Shown here: positions 1-9,083 of the stretch, one piece after another
How positions within the stretch are numbered: position 1 is the first letter of the stretch
How the letters are laid out: the number at the start of each line of letters is the position of its first letter
Source of the DNA: Marinomonas communis
GTDB taxonomy: Bacteria > Pseudomonadota > Gammaproteobacteria > Pseudomonadales > Marinomonadaceae
Length of the DNA: 64,000 nucleotides
NCBI RefSeq assembly: GCF_004363305.1
Contig: NZ_SNZA01000002.1
Span: 248,001 to 312,000 of the forward strand
Reading direction: 5' to 3'
The notes under the pieces: model-generated
Database searches by the model: none
Seen by the model: only the letters and a program-made list of their open reading frames with translations
Told to the model about the DNA's origin: nothing
Made by a program: the position numbers and the translations under genes

Positions 1-454
1 CCAACAAATGGCCACCCGTACGCTCATAAAAAGCTTCTTTAGCTTCTTGCCAATATTGGCCCTCATCAAAAAACTGGCGGGCATGATCGAAATCAGAAAA
101 CAGGAATGGAATAGAACTAACAAAAATTTCAGGAAACAGCGGAGAGACGCCACCAAATGATGCGATATTCAAGCTCGGCGTGTTTAGCACCTGCTCCATG
201 CGCTCTTCTTCTTCCCCAAGCATACTGTTCGGATACAATTTTAATTCAAGCTCTCCATCCGTTTTTTTAGCTACTAGTTGCTGTAGATTTGAGGCAAACA
301 GGTGCACTGCATTCTTGTCTGCGTCAGGTGCACCGTTATAACTAAGATTAATTGTTTGAGCATGAATAGAAGCGGATAAGGCTGTTAGAGCAAGCCCTGT
401 TGCAAGAGGCTTGAGCATAGATTTTGTCAACGCAAGTTTGTTTAGCATGTTCAT
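1..454 (-). CDS. TRAP transporter substrate-binding protein (DctP family), N-terminal part
   Basis: The gene runs off the left edge of the window; only about 151 N-terminal codons are present. The start ATG at 454 follows a GGACG ribosome site, and an in-frame ATG lies six bases further on. The N-terminus is a signal peptide (hydrophobic stretch LATGLALTALSASIHA, cleavage after HA before QTINLSYN). The mature part shows DctP traits: a beta strand leading to a solvent loop, then PNSMLGEEEERMEQV, the usual N-Q/M-LGxxxxxxE pattern of the family. It should bind a carboxylate-type solute in the periplasm and feed a DctQM permease that would lie beyond the window. The LysR gene upstream on the same strand may control it. 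Substrate unknown. Confidence 0.9.
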   Translation of the reverse strand, partial: MNMLNKLALTKSMLKPLATGLALTALSASIHAQTINLSYNGAPDADKNAVHLFASNLQQLVAKKTDGELELKLYPNSMLGEEEERMEQVLNTPSLNIASFGGVSPLFPEIFVSSIPFLFSDFDHARQFFDEGQYWQEAKEAFYERTGGHLL

Positions 455-595
455 TATTTCGTCCTTTTGTCACCTTGAGCGATCATTATCTTTGGCGGCT
501 ATGTCATTTTTTTGTAGCACCTTTAAGACGTTATCCTTGATATGTTGACACCACAATAGTCAAAGTGTTGATTTTTAGTCCACACAGTAGTTTCT

Positions 596-1507
596 CTAAT
601 CATGCAGAAAATTCATGGTTTCAGATAAGTGTTCAAGTAACGCTTGGGCCGCTAAGGTCAACTCTCTCCCCTCTAAACTCAATACTCTGACTTTAGCCTG
701 CTCAAAAATTGGGTTGTGCATTGGAACCACTTCTATCTTATGACTCGCGATCTCGTCATGCACCGTTTGCAAGGGCATGAATGTAATCCCCAGCCCAGAC
801 ACAACAAAGTTTTTCAAAGCAGCTACAGAGTTAGACCTGAGTCGCGGCACTAGTTTTTGATGATGAATTTCTTCGCAAAGAGTCACCAGACGTCCCATGC
901 CTGTAGACTTATCTATTAACGCCATTGGGTAATGTGTCAGCTCCTCAAACGTGACAGGCTCTTTTGCTCTTGTTAGTTCATGACCAAAGGGTACGATGAG
1001 TTCTAACGGGTGATTAGTTTCTAAATGACAAAACAATTTTGGATGGTTCACAGAGGCATACGTTAAAGCAAAATCAATATGCTCTTCCTGTAGTAACTGA
1101 ACAGCATCTTGCGCCCCAGCCATTTCAACCGTTAACTGAATGTCTTTGTGAAGTTCAAGAAAAGACTGTAGAGAAGAAGAGATTAAGTCACCTAAGATAC
1201 CTTCCCCCACCGCTATTCTAACCTCCCCAGTACGAAGGTTTAGCAGATCATCAATGCGAGAAAGCGTCGCCTGCTCACTAGACGTCATCTTTCGATAATA
1301 CTGAAGTAACTCTTCTCCAGCAGGCGTGATCGGGTTTCGATTATTTGTACGGTCCCATACAGGCAACCTAAGCGTCGCTTCCAGCTGTGAAATTTGCCGA
1401 CTCACCGCGGAAGGGTCAATATTCAGACGAGCAGCGGCCTTCCTTAGAGTTTTATAACGCGCAATAGCATTTAAATACTCTAGTGTTCTAGGGGACAACT
1501 TATGCAT
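596..1507 (-). CDS. LysR family transcriptional regulator
   Basis: This 303-residue protein has the usual LysR length. Residues 4-63 form the winged helix-turn-helix (AAARLNIDPSAVSRQISQLE); residues 90-295 form the periplasmic-binding-like effector domain. It is a DNA-binding regulator responding to a small co-inducer that cannot be deduced from sequence. It lies upstream of the TRAP binding protein on the same strand, separated by about 140 bp, so control of that transporter is plausible, although LysR genes are more often divergent from their target. Confidence 0.93.
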   Translation of the reverse strand: MHKLSPRTLEYLNAIARYKTLRKAAARLNIDPSAVSRQISQLEATLRLPVWDRTNNRNPITPAGEELLQYYRKMTSSEQATLSRIDDLLNLRTGEVRIAVGEGILGDLISSSLQSFLELHKDIQLTVEMAGAQDAVQLLQEEHIDFALTYASVNHPKLFCHLETNHPLELIVPFGHELTRAKEPVTFEELTHYPMALIDKSTGMGRLVTLCEEIHHQKLVPRLRSNSVAALKNFVVSGLGITFMPLQTVHDEIASHKIEVVPMHNPIFEQAKVRVLSLEGRELTLAAQALLEHLSETMNFLHD

Positions 1508-1595
1508 CTGGGTGGCACTCCATATAAATAACTAGAATATTTCAGCGTTTATTTATATTACGAGAAACAGAGACAATTGAAATGCCTGCATACTC

Positions 1596-1913
1596 CTAAA
1601 GGCCGTAATCTCGCTCTACCTTTGCAATACGAACTTTGAAGGTTTCATACCATTGCTCACGGCCCATTTTCTGAGCGCCTAAATGCTCTACATTTTGCTT
1701 CCATTGCTTAATCGAATCCAAGTCTTGCCAGTAGGAGACAGTGACTCCCACGTCCTCCCGCGCTGACTCCATCCCTAAAAAGCCTGGCTGCTGCTCAGCA
1801 AGCGTGACCATCTTGTCCGCGACCTCACCGTAGCCGTTATCACCAGCTGTTCGAACCGATGTAAAAATCACCGCATAGTAAGGGGGTGAGGGGGTCTTTG
1901 CTAAAAGCATCAT
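1596..1913 (-). CDS. antibiotic biosynthesis monooxygenase (ABM) family protein
   Basis: A small protein of about 105 residues with a single ABM/ferredoxin-like fold: YYAVIFTSVRT as first strand, LAEQQPGFLGMESA in the middle, and VSYWQDLDSIKQWKQN before the last helix. Such domains act as cofactor-free quinol or heme-type monooxygenases or as stress proteins; the substrate is unknown. I chose the ATG at 1913, eight codons inside the longest frame, because GAAGG lies seven bases upstream of it. The downstream neighbour on the same strand is the LysR gene, about 90 bp away. Confidence 0.8.
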   Translation of the reverse strand: MMLLAKTPSPPYYAVIFTSVRTAGDNGYGEVADKMVTLAEQQPGFLGMESAREDVGVTVSYWQDLDSIKQWKQNVEHLGAQKMGREQWYETFKVRIAKVERDYGL

Positions 1914-1981
1914 GGGTTGTCCTTCGATAGTAAGCACTTAATTAATCATGTGATTTCACTAATTTTATCATCCCACTAACA

Positions 1982-2043
1982 GGGGTCAGACTCCTTACAT
2001 ACCGTAGTTTCAGTGACGTAAAGCTTTGCAGGAATCTGACCCC
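1982..2043. repeat. 62-bp inverted-repeat element with GGGGTCAGACTCC ends
   Basis: The left arm GGGGTCAGACTCCT (1982-1995) and right arm AGGAATCTGACCCC (2030-2043) are complementary at 13 of 14 positions. GGGGTCAG-type palindromes are a known class of REP-like sequence in gammaproteobacteria (general knowledge). The element sits between the ABM gene and the EamA gene, at the 3' end of the latter. No second copy is seen in this window. Confidence 0.6.
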
Positions 2044-2051
2044 TTCAATAT

Positions 2052-2933
2052 CTACCCAACTTTCACTATTACCCGCCTCTTCGGCAGTTTGATTTCGCTC
2101 ACTGCGACACCTAGCAGGATCACTAATGCGGCGATAGACTGCGCCGCATCGAGGCTTTCACCAAAGAAAAGATAGCCGCCGATTAGGGCAAATACCGGCA
2201 CTAGCAAGGTCATAGGAGCGACGCTTGATACGGAGTATTTGACGATCATTTTGTTCCAGAACCAGTAGCCAAGCAGTGTCGTTGGGTAAGCTTGGAAAGC
2301 AGCGGAGAACAGCACAGAGCTGTTGATGTTCATGATGGATTGCGCCACTGAGCTTGGGCCACTGACAGCCATCGCTAACAGCAGTAATGGAACCGGAGCA
2401 AAGGCCATACCCCAAATATTAAAGGCAAAGATTTCGCGGGTTCCCGAGCGTTTGACGATTAAGCCATTCACGCTCCAAAACACCGAAGCGCTGAGTACCA
2501 AGGCTAACCCTAGCACCGTCATGGTGCCGTCTTGGTTCCAGATAATTATGCCCAAGCCTATCAAAGCGAGTATCGTGCCTAGAACTTTACTCACGGTGAC
2601 TTGTTCTTTGAGTAAGTAACGACCCACTAACAAGCTACTGATCACACTCATATCCAACAGCAAGGAGGCCAAGCCAGAGGAAACGCCCGCACCAACGGAC
2701 AAGGTGGTCAAGCCCCAAACCCCAACGCCAAAGGTTAAGCCATACGCCATCAAATAACGCCACGGCACATTGGGACGGCGAATAAAGAAGATCAGCGGTA
2801 ATACAGCTAGGGTAAAGCGCAACGCAGTTAGTAAAAAGGGATCGATATCGTTCACCCCCAGCTTGATCACGCTAAAGTTAAAGCCCCACAGCGCCATCAG
2901 TAACACCAGCAACAAACTGTCTCTTTGATTCAT
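2052..2933 (-). CDS. EamA/DMT family inner-membrane exporter
   Basis: A 293-residue drug/metabolite-transporter protein with ten predicted membrane helices in two EamA repeats (about residues 5-130 and 140-280). The N-terminus MNQRDSLLLVLLMALWGFNF carries the typical ALWGxNF motif. Start chosen at 2933 because GAGGG lies just upstream and because this gives the family's usual N-terminus; the longest frame adds 28 non-conserved residues. Members such as E. coli EamA export O-acetylserine and cysteine, but the substrate here is not known. It is divergent from a MocR regulator, 145 bp away, which probably controls it. Confidence 0.88.
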   Translation of the reverse strand: MNQRDSLLLVLLMALWGFNFSVIKLGVNDIDPFLLTALRFTLAVLPLIFFIRRPNVPWRYLMAYGLTFGVGVWGLTTLSVGAGVSSGLASLLLDMSVISSLLVGRYLLKEQVTVSKVLGTILALIGLGIIIWNQDGTMTVLGLALVLSASVFWSVNGLIVKRSGTREIFAFNIWGMAFAPVPLLLLAMAVSGPSSVAQSIMNINSSVLFSAAFQAYPTTLLGYWFWNKMIVKYSVSSVAPMTLLVPVFALIGGYLFFGESLDAAQSIAALVILLGVAVSEIKLPKRRVIVKVG

Positions 2934-3078
2934 GATATGGCCCTCTCGTTTATTAAGCCGTTCTGATCCGAATGAGGACAAAGTATGAGACGATGCTTGC
3001 CAAGAGAGCAGATTCAATTTTTAATAAAATTAAGAGTACAATTTTAACAACCGCATTTTGAAAGGGTCTGGTCGTACG

Positions 3079-4503
3079 ATGACTTTATATGAAACGCTCG
3101 CCCAGACGTTTATTGACGATATCATAAGTGAGCGTTTACCAACTGGTTCTCGCCTGCCTGCTCTTAGGAAATTGGCTAAACAGCAATCGATCAGTTTGAC
3201 GACCGCCGGAAAAGCCTATGCGTACTTGGAAGATCGAGGCTGGATTTACGCGCGCCCTCAAGCAGGCTACTTCGTTGCCAATCGAAGCAAAAAGACTGCG
3301 TTCCCAGCTCTCTCTAGTCAGTCTTTAGTCCCCCGAGATCCAAGCCACTTTGCGCCACAGCAAGGTTATGATGCTGCAGTGACGGGCTTTGCTCCACTTG
3401 GAACCTCTTTGCTTGCGCCCGAGTTACTGCCAGAAACGGACCTAACTCGAACCATTAAACGCGTCACCCAACGGGCTAGCCAGAGTATGTTTCGCTACCC
3501 AGAGTCTCAAGGTGCTGCCAGCTTGCGTAATGCCCTCTCGGAACATTTTAGAGACCAGCATTTTGCCTTTAACCCCGAGGAGCTAGTCATCACTAACTCC
3601 TGCTTAGAATCAGTACGGATCGCTCTGGAAAGCGTAAGCAAGCCAAACGACACCATCGCCGTCTGCTCGCCTTGCTTTAGCGGCCTACTCGATCTTTTAT
3701 CCACCTTACAGCGTCAGATTATCGAAATCCCCGTTACCCATGAGGGCATTGATCTCAGCCTACTCGAAGCCTGCTTTGCGGAACAAAAAGTCTCTGCGGC
3801 GTTATTAAGCACCACTCACATAAACCCTCTCGGTATTACGTTGCCCACCGACCAAAAGCAAGCCATCGCAAAGCTTGCAGCTCAATATCAAACACCAGTA
3901 ATTGAAGATGATGTCTACTTTGAGCTTAGCCACGACAAGGCTCAACCTCTACCTGCGAAATACTGGGATAAGGAGGGTTATATTCTATGGTGCAGCTCCA
4001 TCTCAAAGACGCTCGCTCCAGGTTTACGCCTTGGTTGGTGTTTACCTGGGCGCTATTTTGATCGGTTTTACCAACAGCATCACAGCACTAGCATGGGGGT
4101 CAACAGCTTGGTCCAAGCCTGCATCGCAGAGTTTTTGTTGTGCGGCGATTACCGTCGACACCTCAACGCGCTCAGGCCCATTTTGCAGTCACAAATGCAT
4201 CAGTATCGACAGCTCTTAAGCGAGCATTTACCAGACTCCACGCAAATCAGCGCCCCGCAAGGAGGACTTGTACTGTGGCTACGTATTCCAAATTTAGATA
4301 CCAATGCTCTCGCTGAACAAGCATTACAACAAGGCATCGATATTCGCCGCGGCAGCTGTTTTAGCACGCATCCTGATTACAACGATTGCTTCAGAATTAA
4401 CTGCGGCTGGCCTCTCTATCATGAGGTAGACAGTGATAGTGCGCAGGCGCAATTACATCGCCTTTGTAAGTTAATCTGTAAAATCTATGAAACAATGGAT
4501 TGA
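3079..4503 (+). CDS. MocR-type regulator: GntR helix-turn-helix fused to class I aminotransferase domain
   Basis: About 474 residues. Residues 1-70 form a GntR winged helix (LPALRKLAKQQSISLTTAGK); a linker leads to a fold-type I aminotransferase domain (about 105-470). The PLP lysine is in SSISKTLAPGLRLGW, and the cofactor aspartate in EDDVYFEL. Such proteins use PLP or PLP-amino acid adducts as effector rather than acting as enzymes. Start at 3079, the first ATG, with AAAGGG upstream at a rather long spacing. The gene diverges from the EamA exporter, its likely target, and its 3' end overlaps the convergent membrane gene by about 19 bp. Confidence 0.9.
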   Translation: MTLYETLAQTFIDDIISERLPTGSRLPALRKLAKQQSISLTTAGKAYAYLEDRGWIYARPQAGYFVANRSKKTAFPALSSQSLVPRDPSHFAPQQGYDAAVTGFAPLGTSLLAPELLPETDLTRTIKRVTQRASQSMFRYPESQGAASLRNALSEHFRDQHFAFNPEELVITNSCLESVRIALESVSKPNDTIAVCSPCFSGLLDLLSTLQRQIIEIPVTHEGIDLSLLEACFAEQKVSAALLSTTHINPLGITLPTDQKQAIAKLAAQYQTPVIEDDVYFELSHDKAQPLPAKYWDKEGYILWCSSISKTLAPGLRLGWCLPGRYFDRFYQQHHSTSMGVNSLVQACIAEFLLCGDYRRHLNALRPILQSQMHQYRQLLSEHLPDSTQISAPQGGLVLWLRIPNLDTNALAEQALQQGIDIRRGSCFSTHPDYNDCFRINCGWPLYHEVDSDSAQAQLHRLCKLICKIYETMD

Positions 4504-5081
4504 GCTAACCTGAGTCGTCGATATTGCATCATGGCCAATAGCAACACACAGGCAAGCGCCATCACAAATGGGAATAACACGGTGGCAAGGGAATACGCCT
4601 CTAACGCGATGATTGCGCAGGCATTACGTAAGATGATTAACAAGAAAAAGGCTCGACTTTCTTCAAACGGATAGTGATAGGCTTTTCGAGCAGTGGGACC
4701 AAAACCTAGCACATCCACGACCGTAAGTATGATGACCGCCCACAAAGGGTCTTGGGTGAGATACCAGAGAGGCAAAGACGCGAGTGCCGCAGCCAAAAAC
4801 CACCAATCTAATACCGTGGAGGAGGCATCCCCTCGCTTTAAATAGGCTAGAAACGCGACATACAGGGTGATAAAGCCAGACACGCCAATTGGCCAAGCGC
4901 CAATACCGCCATCCGCTTGCAGCTGTGCAAAGAAGACGATCGTCGTAGTCAGGCCCCAGATAAGCCAAGAAAACACATGCGGTTTTACACGTCCATTTAA
5001 GACCTGCACGATGTAAGGTACAAAGCCCGCAATCGCAAGCACCATCGCTGCACCGCCCATGCTCCACTTAATCCAATCCAT
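4485..5081 (-). CDS. conserved membrane protein, function unknown
   Basis: A 198-residue integral membrane protein with about six hydrophobic helices. The opening IKWSMGGAAMVLAIAGFVPY and the FVPYIVQVLNGRVKPHVFSW region resemble PQ-loop type small membrane proteins (a helix, then P-Y, then a polar loop and a W-rich helix), but the resemblance is weak. ATG 5081 was chosen over 5087: AAGGAG lies six bases before 5081 and abuts 5087. It is convergent with, and overlaps, the MocR gene. Confidence 0.7.
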   Translation of the reverse strand: MDWIKWSMGGAAMVLAIAGFVPYIVQVLNGRVKPHVFSWLIWGLTTTIVFFAQLQADGGIGAWPIGVSGFITLYVAFLAYLKRGDASSTVLDWWFLAAALASLPLWYLTQDPLWAVIILTVVDVLGFGPTARKAYHYPFEESRAFFLLIILRNACAIIALEAYSLATVLFPFVMALACVLLLAMMQYRRLRLAQSIVS

Positions 5082-5278
5082 AACCATCTCCTTATTTTGT
5101 CATGGCCATGTTAGCGGGCATTTCACCTCACTGCTATGCAAATCACGCCATCTCCCAATGCTTAGCACACGATTTATGGCGTCTAAGATCAATAGTTTGA
5201 TGCAGAAACAAGTGCCGTTATTGAGAGTTGTTTTCATTTGTGAAATGATTTTGCCCTTGCTAACACAGGAGTGTCTCC

Positions 5279-6631
5279 ATGGATCGCCGTCAATTTCTAA
5301 AGTCCAGCTCAGCGCTGTTAACGCTGGGTGCTATGCCAAACATCCTTTTAGCGACACCAAGTGAGGGCTTTGATTATGAGCTCATCGTCGCACCTGCCGA
5401 TGTGCGCATCGCGCCGGATGGCAATACCCCTGCTTGGTGTTTTAATGGGCATTTTCCTGCGCCGGTGATCCGTGCCAAGCAGCATCAGCCCGTGCGCATC
5501 CGTGTGGTGAATAAGCTCGCAGAACCCACGACGATCCATTGGCATGGGTTGCGCATTCCGATTGCGATGGACGGTGTGCCCTTTTTGAGCCAAGCACCGA
5601 TTATGCCGGGGGAAACCTTTGACTACGAGTTCACGCCACCTGACGCGGGCACCTTCTGGTATCACCCACATATGAACAGTGTTGAACAGCTTGGCAAAGG
5701 CTTAGTTGGAGCGTTTATCGTGGACGAAGCCGAAGATCCGGGCTTTGATGCAGATGTGGTAATGGGATTGAAAAACTGGCATATCCGCGACGATGGTTCT
5801 TTCACTGCGTTGACGACTCCACGCAATGCTTTTCGTATGGGCACGCCAGGGCGCTTGATGACCGTAAATGGCAAAGTCGCGCCAACCTATTACATCCCTA
5901 CTGGCGGAGCGATCCGCGCTCGCCTCGTAAACATTGATAACACGCTGACTTACAACATTCGCGGCGACGGCAGCGACCTCACTATTGTCACCGTTGATGG
6001 CAACCCCATCGCAACACCTCGTCCGCTGCAACAGCACTTAATGGGCCCAGGTATGCGTTTGGATCTAGGCTTTATTGCCCCCGATGAAGCGGACCAGATC
6101 GTCACCTTGTACCATAAACACGAAGTGCTAGTACGCTTTAAAACCGTTGGCGAAAGCAAGCAACGTCGAGCTCTGCCGCGCTTACCTTTAAACCCGATTC
6201 CAACGCCTGACCTCGACAATGCCGAGACCATTCAATTCGCGTTTGAATGGGATGCCTCCATCAACCCAGTGAAAAAAGACGGCAAGGTCAATTACCGCTT
6301 CTGGACCATCAACCGCAAAGCATGGGACGGCATGTCAGCGAAGCACATTCCTGAACCACTCGCCCGATTAGAACAGGGCAAAACCTACATCTTTGAGTTA
6401 GCCAACCTGACTCAATACCACCACCCGATCCACCTACACGGCCACACCTTCACCGTTTTAGATTCCAATAAACAACGTATCGAACCGTTTCACACCGACA
6501 CAGTGTTACTAGGCCAAAATGAAACCGCGAGAATCGCTTTTGTTGCTGACAACCCAGGCCGCTGGATGTACCACTGTCATGTGATAGAGCACCTCAAGAC
6601 GGGGCTAATGGGGTATATTGAGGTGTCATAG
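5279..6631 (+). CDS. multicopper oxidase, Tat-exported (FtsP/CotA-like)
   Basis: A 450-residue periplasmic copper oxidase. The N-terminus MDRRQFLKSSSALL is a Tat signal (RR-x-F-L-K). All four copper-ligand blocks are visible: HWHG (about 87-90), WYHPH (128-131), HPIHLHGH (about 387-394) and HCHVIEHLKTGLM (432-444), the last holding the type 1 Cys and axial Met. It should oxidise metal ions or phenolic substrates with O2. AGGAG lies just before the ATG at 5279. Its stop codon overlaps the 3' end of the convergent LysR gene by six bases. The exact substrate cannot be told from sequence. Confidence 0.93.
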   Translation: MDRRQFLKSSSALLTLGAMPNILLATPSEGFDYELIVAPADVRIAPDGNTPAWCFNGHFPAPVIRAKQHQPVRIRVVNKLAEPTTIHWHGLRIPIAMDGVPFLSQAPIMPGETFDYEFTPPDAGTFWYHPHMNSVEQLGKGLVGAFIVDEAEDPGFDADVVMGLKNWHIRDDGSFTALTTPRNAFRMGTPGRLMTVNGKVAPTYYIPTGGAIRARLVNIDNTLTYNIRGDGSDLTIVTVDGNPIATPRPLQQHLMGPGMRLDLGFIAPDEADQIVTLYHKHEVLVRFKTVGESKQRRALPRLPLNPIPTPDLDNAETIQFAFEWDASINPVKKDGKVNYRFWTINRKAWDGMSAKHIPEPLARLEQGKTYIFELANLTQYHHPIHLHGHTFTVLDSNKQRIEPFHTDTVLLGQNETARIAFVADNPGRWMYHCHVIEHLKTGLMGYIEVS

Positions 6632-7513
6632 TGACCTTAATTGAGTAAGCAAGGTCTGTCTTGCATGGGCAACTCGGACTTGGCGTAAAGCACTCGGTAA
6701 CCAAATTAAATAATAATGAATGTCACGGGTGCCAACTGGCGAAGGAATCTCCATAAGTTCGCCCTGAGCAATTTGCTGCTGACATAAGAACTCCGGCATT
6801 ACGGACCAACCAAAACCTTGTGCCAGCAACTTACGCTGGGCACGCAGATCTTGACTCACAACAGCAGGGACCAACGACGCAATACTAATTTGATTTTTTA
6901 GCAACCAAGGTTCGATCAACGATAATTCCAAGTTATAAGCCAATAAAGACTCGGCACGAATCGCTTCGCCAAAGTCTTGTGCTGACATGATGCGCTTTAC
7001 GACACTGGGAGCGGCCACTGGGAGTACTTTACTGGTATAAATCAGCTCACTTTTCAAACGATCATCTAAAACAGGATGTGCAGAGACCCCCAAATCACAA
7101 TGCCCCTCAAGCAACATGCTCGACACCATGCTGCCGTTACCAGTATGCATACGAATTTTCACCCCCGATTCCAATAACGGTAGCATCTGTACACTGAGTA
7201 TCTCAGCCATAAAATCCGCATGTCCGACTATTTGCAAGACTCCAGAGATGTCCATTGATCGTGCTCTTGCTGAGGCCAAAGCCGCCTCTGCTGCTTCCAG
7301 CTTATCACCAATGTCCATGGCTAATTCATCGGCTGTGGAGGTAGGCTCAACGCCACTAGAGGAACGTTCAAATAAAGGTCGCCCAATGGCAACCTCCAGT
7401 CCCGCAATGTGTTGCGATACAGCAGGTTGCGTCAAATTAAGTGAACGCGCTGCACCGCTAATAGAGCGCTGGCGATAAACTTCTATAAATGTGCGCATTC
7501 TTGCAAGAGACAT
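6626..7513 (-). CDS. LysR family transcriptional regulator
   Basis: A 295-residue LysR protein: winged helix in residues 1-60 (GAARSLNLTQPAVSQHIAGLE) and an effector domain in residues 85-290. It is divergent from the aldehyde dehydrogenase gene at 7631 with a 117-bp shared promoter region, the classic arrangement for a LysR regulator and its target operon, so it probably controls the 7.6-11.8 kb cluster. It converges on and overlaps the multicopper oxidase gene by six bases. Confidence 0.93.
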   Translation of the reverse strand: MSLARMRTFIEVYRQRSISGAARSLNLTQPAVSQHIAGLEVAIGRPLFERSSSGVEPTSTADELAMDIGDKLEAAEAALASARARSMDISGVLQIVGHADFMAEILSVQMLPLLESGVKIRMHTGNGSMVSSMLLEGHCDLGVSAHPVLDDRLKSELIYTSKVLPVAAPSVVKRIMSAQDFGEAIRAESLLAYNLELSLIEPWLLKNQISIASLVPAVVSQDLRAQRKLLAQGFGWSVMPEFLCQQQIAQGELMEIPSPVGTRDIHYYLIWLPSALRQVRVAHARQTLLTQLRSL

Positions 7514-7630
7514 TTCGACACCCCATAAATTTATTTATACCCTCTGAAAAATAGCATTGTTACCCCTCTCCTCTCAATCGCTTCTACGATGTAGGCATTA
7601 AAAGCAAGCCATCCAACTACAGGGGGATGT

Positions 7631-9049
7631 ATGTCAAAAGAAACAATTCAAAACGAGCTAGAGAAAATTCTCAGCAGCATGAAACGCCAACAACTTCGTT
7701 CTGGCCCAGCGTCAGTCGAGTTACGAAAAGACCGTTTGCAGCGCTGCATAAAATTAATCCGTGATAACCATAAAGCTATTGCTTCTGCGATGAGCGAAGA
7801 TTTTGGGCACCGTAGCTTATACCAGTCTTACGTGGCCGATATGGTAACGACCAGCAAGATGTTGCAACACGCCATCGATAATCTAGAAACTTGGATGAAG
7901 ACAGAACAAACTGCCTCACCTGACCCTGAAATGCGCACAGAAATACAATTTCAACCATTAGGGGTTGTTGGTGTCATTAGTCCTTGGAATTTTCCAATCA
8001 ATTTAGCATTTGGACCGTTAGCTGGCGTATTCGCAGCCGGCAATAGCGCCATGTTGAAGCCTTCTGAGCTGACACCTAAGACTTCAGATTTATTGGCTGA
8101 ATTAGTGGCCCGTTACTTCGGCCCTGAAGAGCTAACCGTCGTACTAGGGGATGCGGATGTTGGCCAAGCTTTCAGCCACTTACCTTTCGATCATTTAGTC
8201 TTTACTGGTAGTACCGCTGTGGGTAAGCATGTGATGCGGGCTGCTGCAGAGAACCTTGTGCCAGTGACATTGGAGCTGGGCGGAAAGTCACCAGTTATGG
8301 TGGCCAAAGGTGCTGACCTGAGCAAAGCCGTTGAACGCACATTAACGATTAAATCCTTTAATGCTGGTCAAATTTGCCTATCACCAGATTATGTTTTGCT
8401 GCCTACAGAACAAGCTCAAGCGTTCAAAGACCAAGCGCGAGAATTCATGGAAAAAACCTTCCCAAGCATTCAAGAAAATACCGATTACACCGCGATCATT
8501 AACGAACGCCATTACCAGCGCTTAGTCGATCTATTAGAAGATGCGCGTCAAAAAGGCGGCGAGATCATCAATCTTGCGCCGCAAAATGAACCAGCTTACG
8601 ACGCCTCTAGCCGTAAAATCGCTCCGCATTTGGTGATTGGGGCAACTGACGATATGGCGATCATGCAGGAAGAAATCTTTGGCCCATTGTTGCCCATTCG
8701 TCTGTATCAAGAAGAAGACGAGGCAATTCAGTATATTAATCAACACCCTCGTCCTTTGGCCGCCTATTACTTCAATGAGGACAGCACAGCACAGCAAGCG
8801 TTTGCGCAACAAACGACTTCTGGGGCGCTGGTCATCAACGACGTTATGACCCATGTATCTATTGATGAGCTACCTTTTGGTGGTGTGGGCGCATCTGGAA
8901 TGGGGGCTTACCATGGTATTCATGGCTTCCGCCAGTTCTCTCATGCCAAAGCGGTGGTAGTACAAAGCGAAACGGGTGCATCAAACCTTCGCTTACGAGC
9001 ACCGTATGCAGACAAACAAGCAGCCGTAGACGCTTTTTTTAATCACTGA
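7631..9049 (+). CDS. coniferyl-aldehyde dehydrogenase family protein
   Basis: A 472-residue NAD(P)-dependent aldehyde dehydrogenase. Landmarks: SPWNFPINLAFGPLAG for nucleotide and substrate channel, LELGGKSPVMVAKGA with the general-base Glu, FNAGQICLSPDY with the catalytic Cys at about residue 249, and EEIFGPLLPI. The short N-terminus and LSPDY after the Cys match the coniferyl-aldehyde dehydrogenase (CalB) group, which oxidises aromatic or medium-chain aldehydes to acids. It heads a plus-strand cluster with a DJ-1 protein and an efflux pair, under a divergent LysR gene. I infer a role in handling toxic aldehydes, with efflux of the acid products. Confidence 0.88.
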   Translation: MSKETIQNELEKILSSMKRQQLRSGPASVELRKDRLQRCIKLIRDNHKAIASAMSEDFGHRSLYQSYVADMVTTSKMLQHAIDNLETWMKTEQTASPDPEMRTEIQFQPLGVVGVISPWNFPINLAFGPLAGVFAAGNSAMLKPSELTPKTSDLLAELVARYFGPEELTVVLGDADVGQAFSHLPFDHLVFTGSTAVGKHVMRAAAENLVPVTLELGGKSPVMVAKGADLSKAVERTLTIKSFNAGQICLSPDYVLLPTEQAQAFKDQAREFMEKTFPSIQENTDYTAIINERHYQRLVDLLEDARQKGGEIINLAPQNEPAYDASSRKIAPHLVIGATDDMAIMQEEIFGPLLPIRLYQEEDEAIQYINQHPRPLAAYYFNEDSTAQQAFAQQTTSGALVINDVMTHVSIDELPFGGVGASGMGAYHGIHGFRQFSHAKAVVVQSETGASNLRLRAPYADKQAAVDAFFNH

Positions 9050-9083
9050 TTCACCCATATTGATAAAGGATAGAGAGGTTTAC

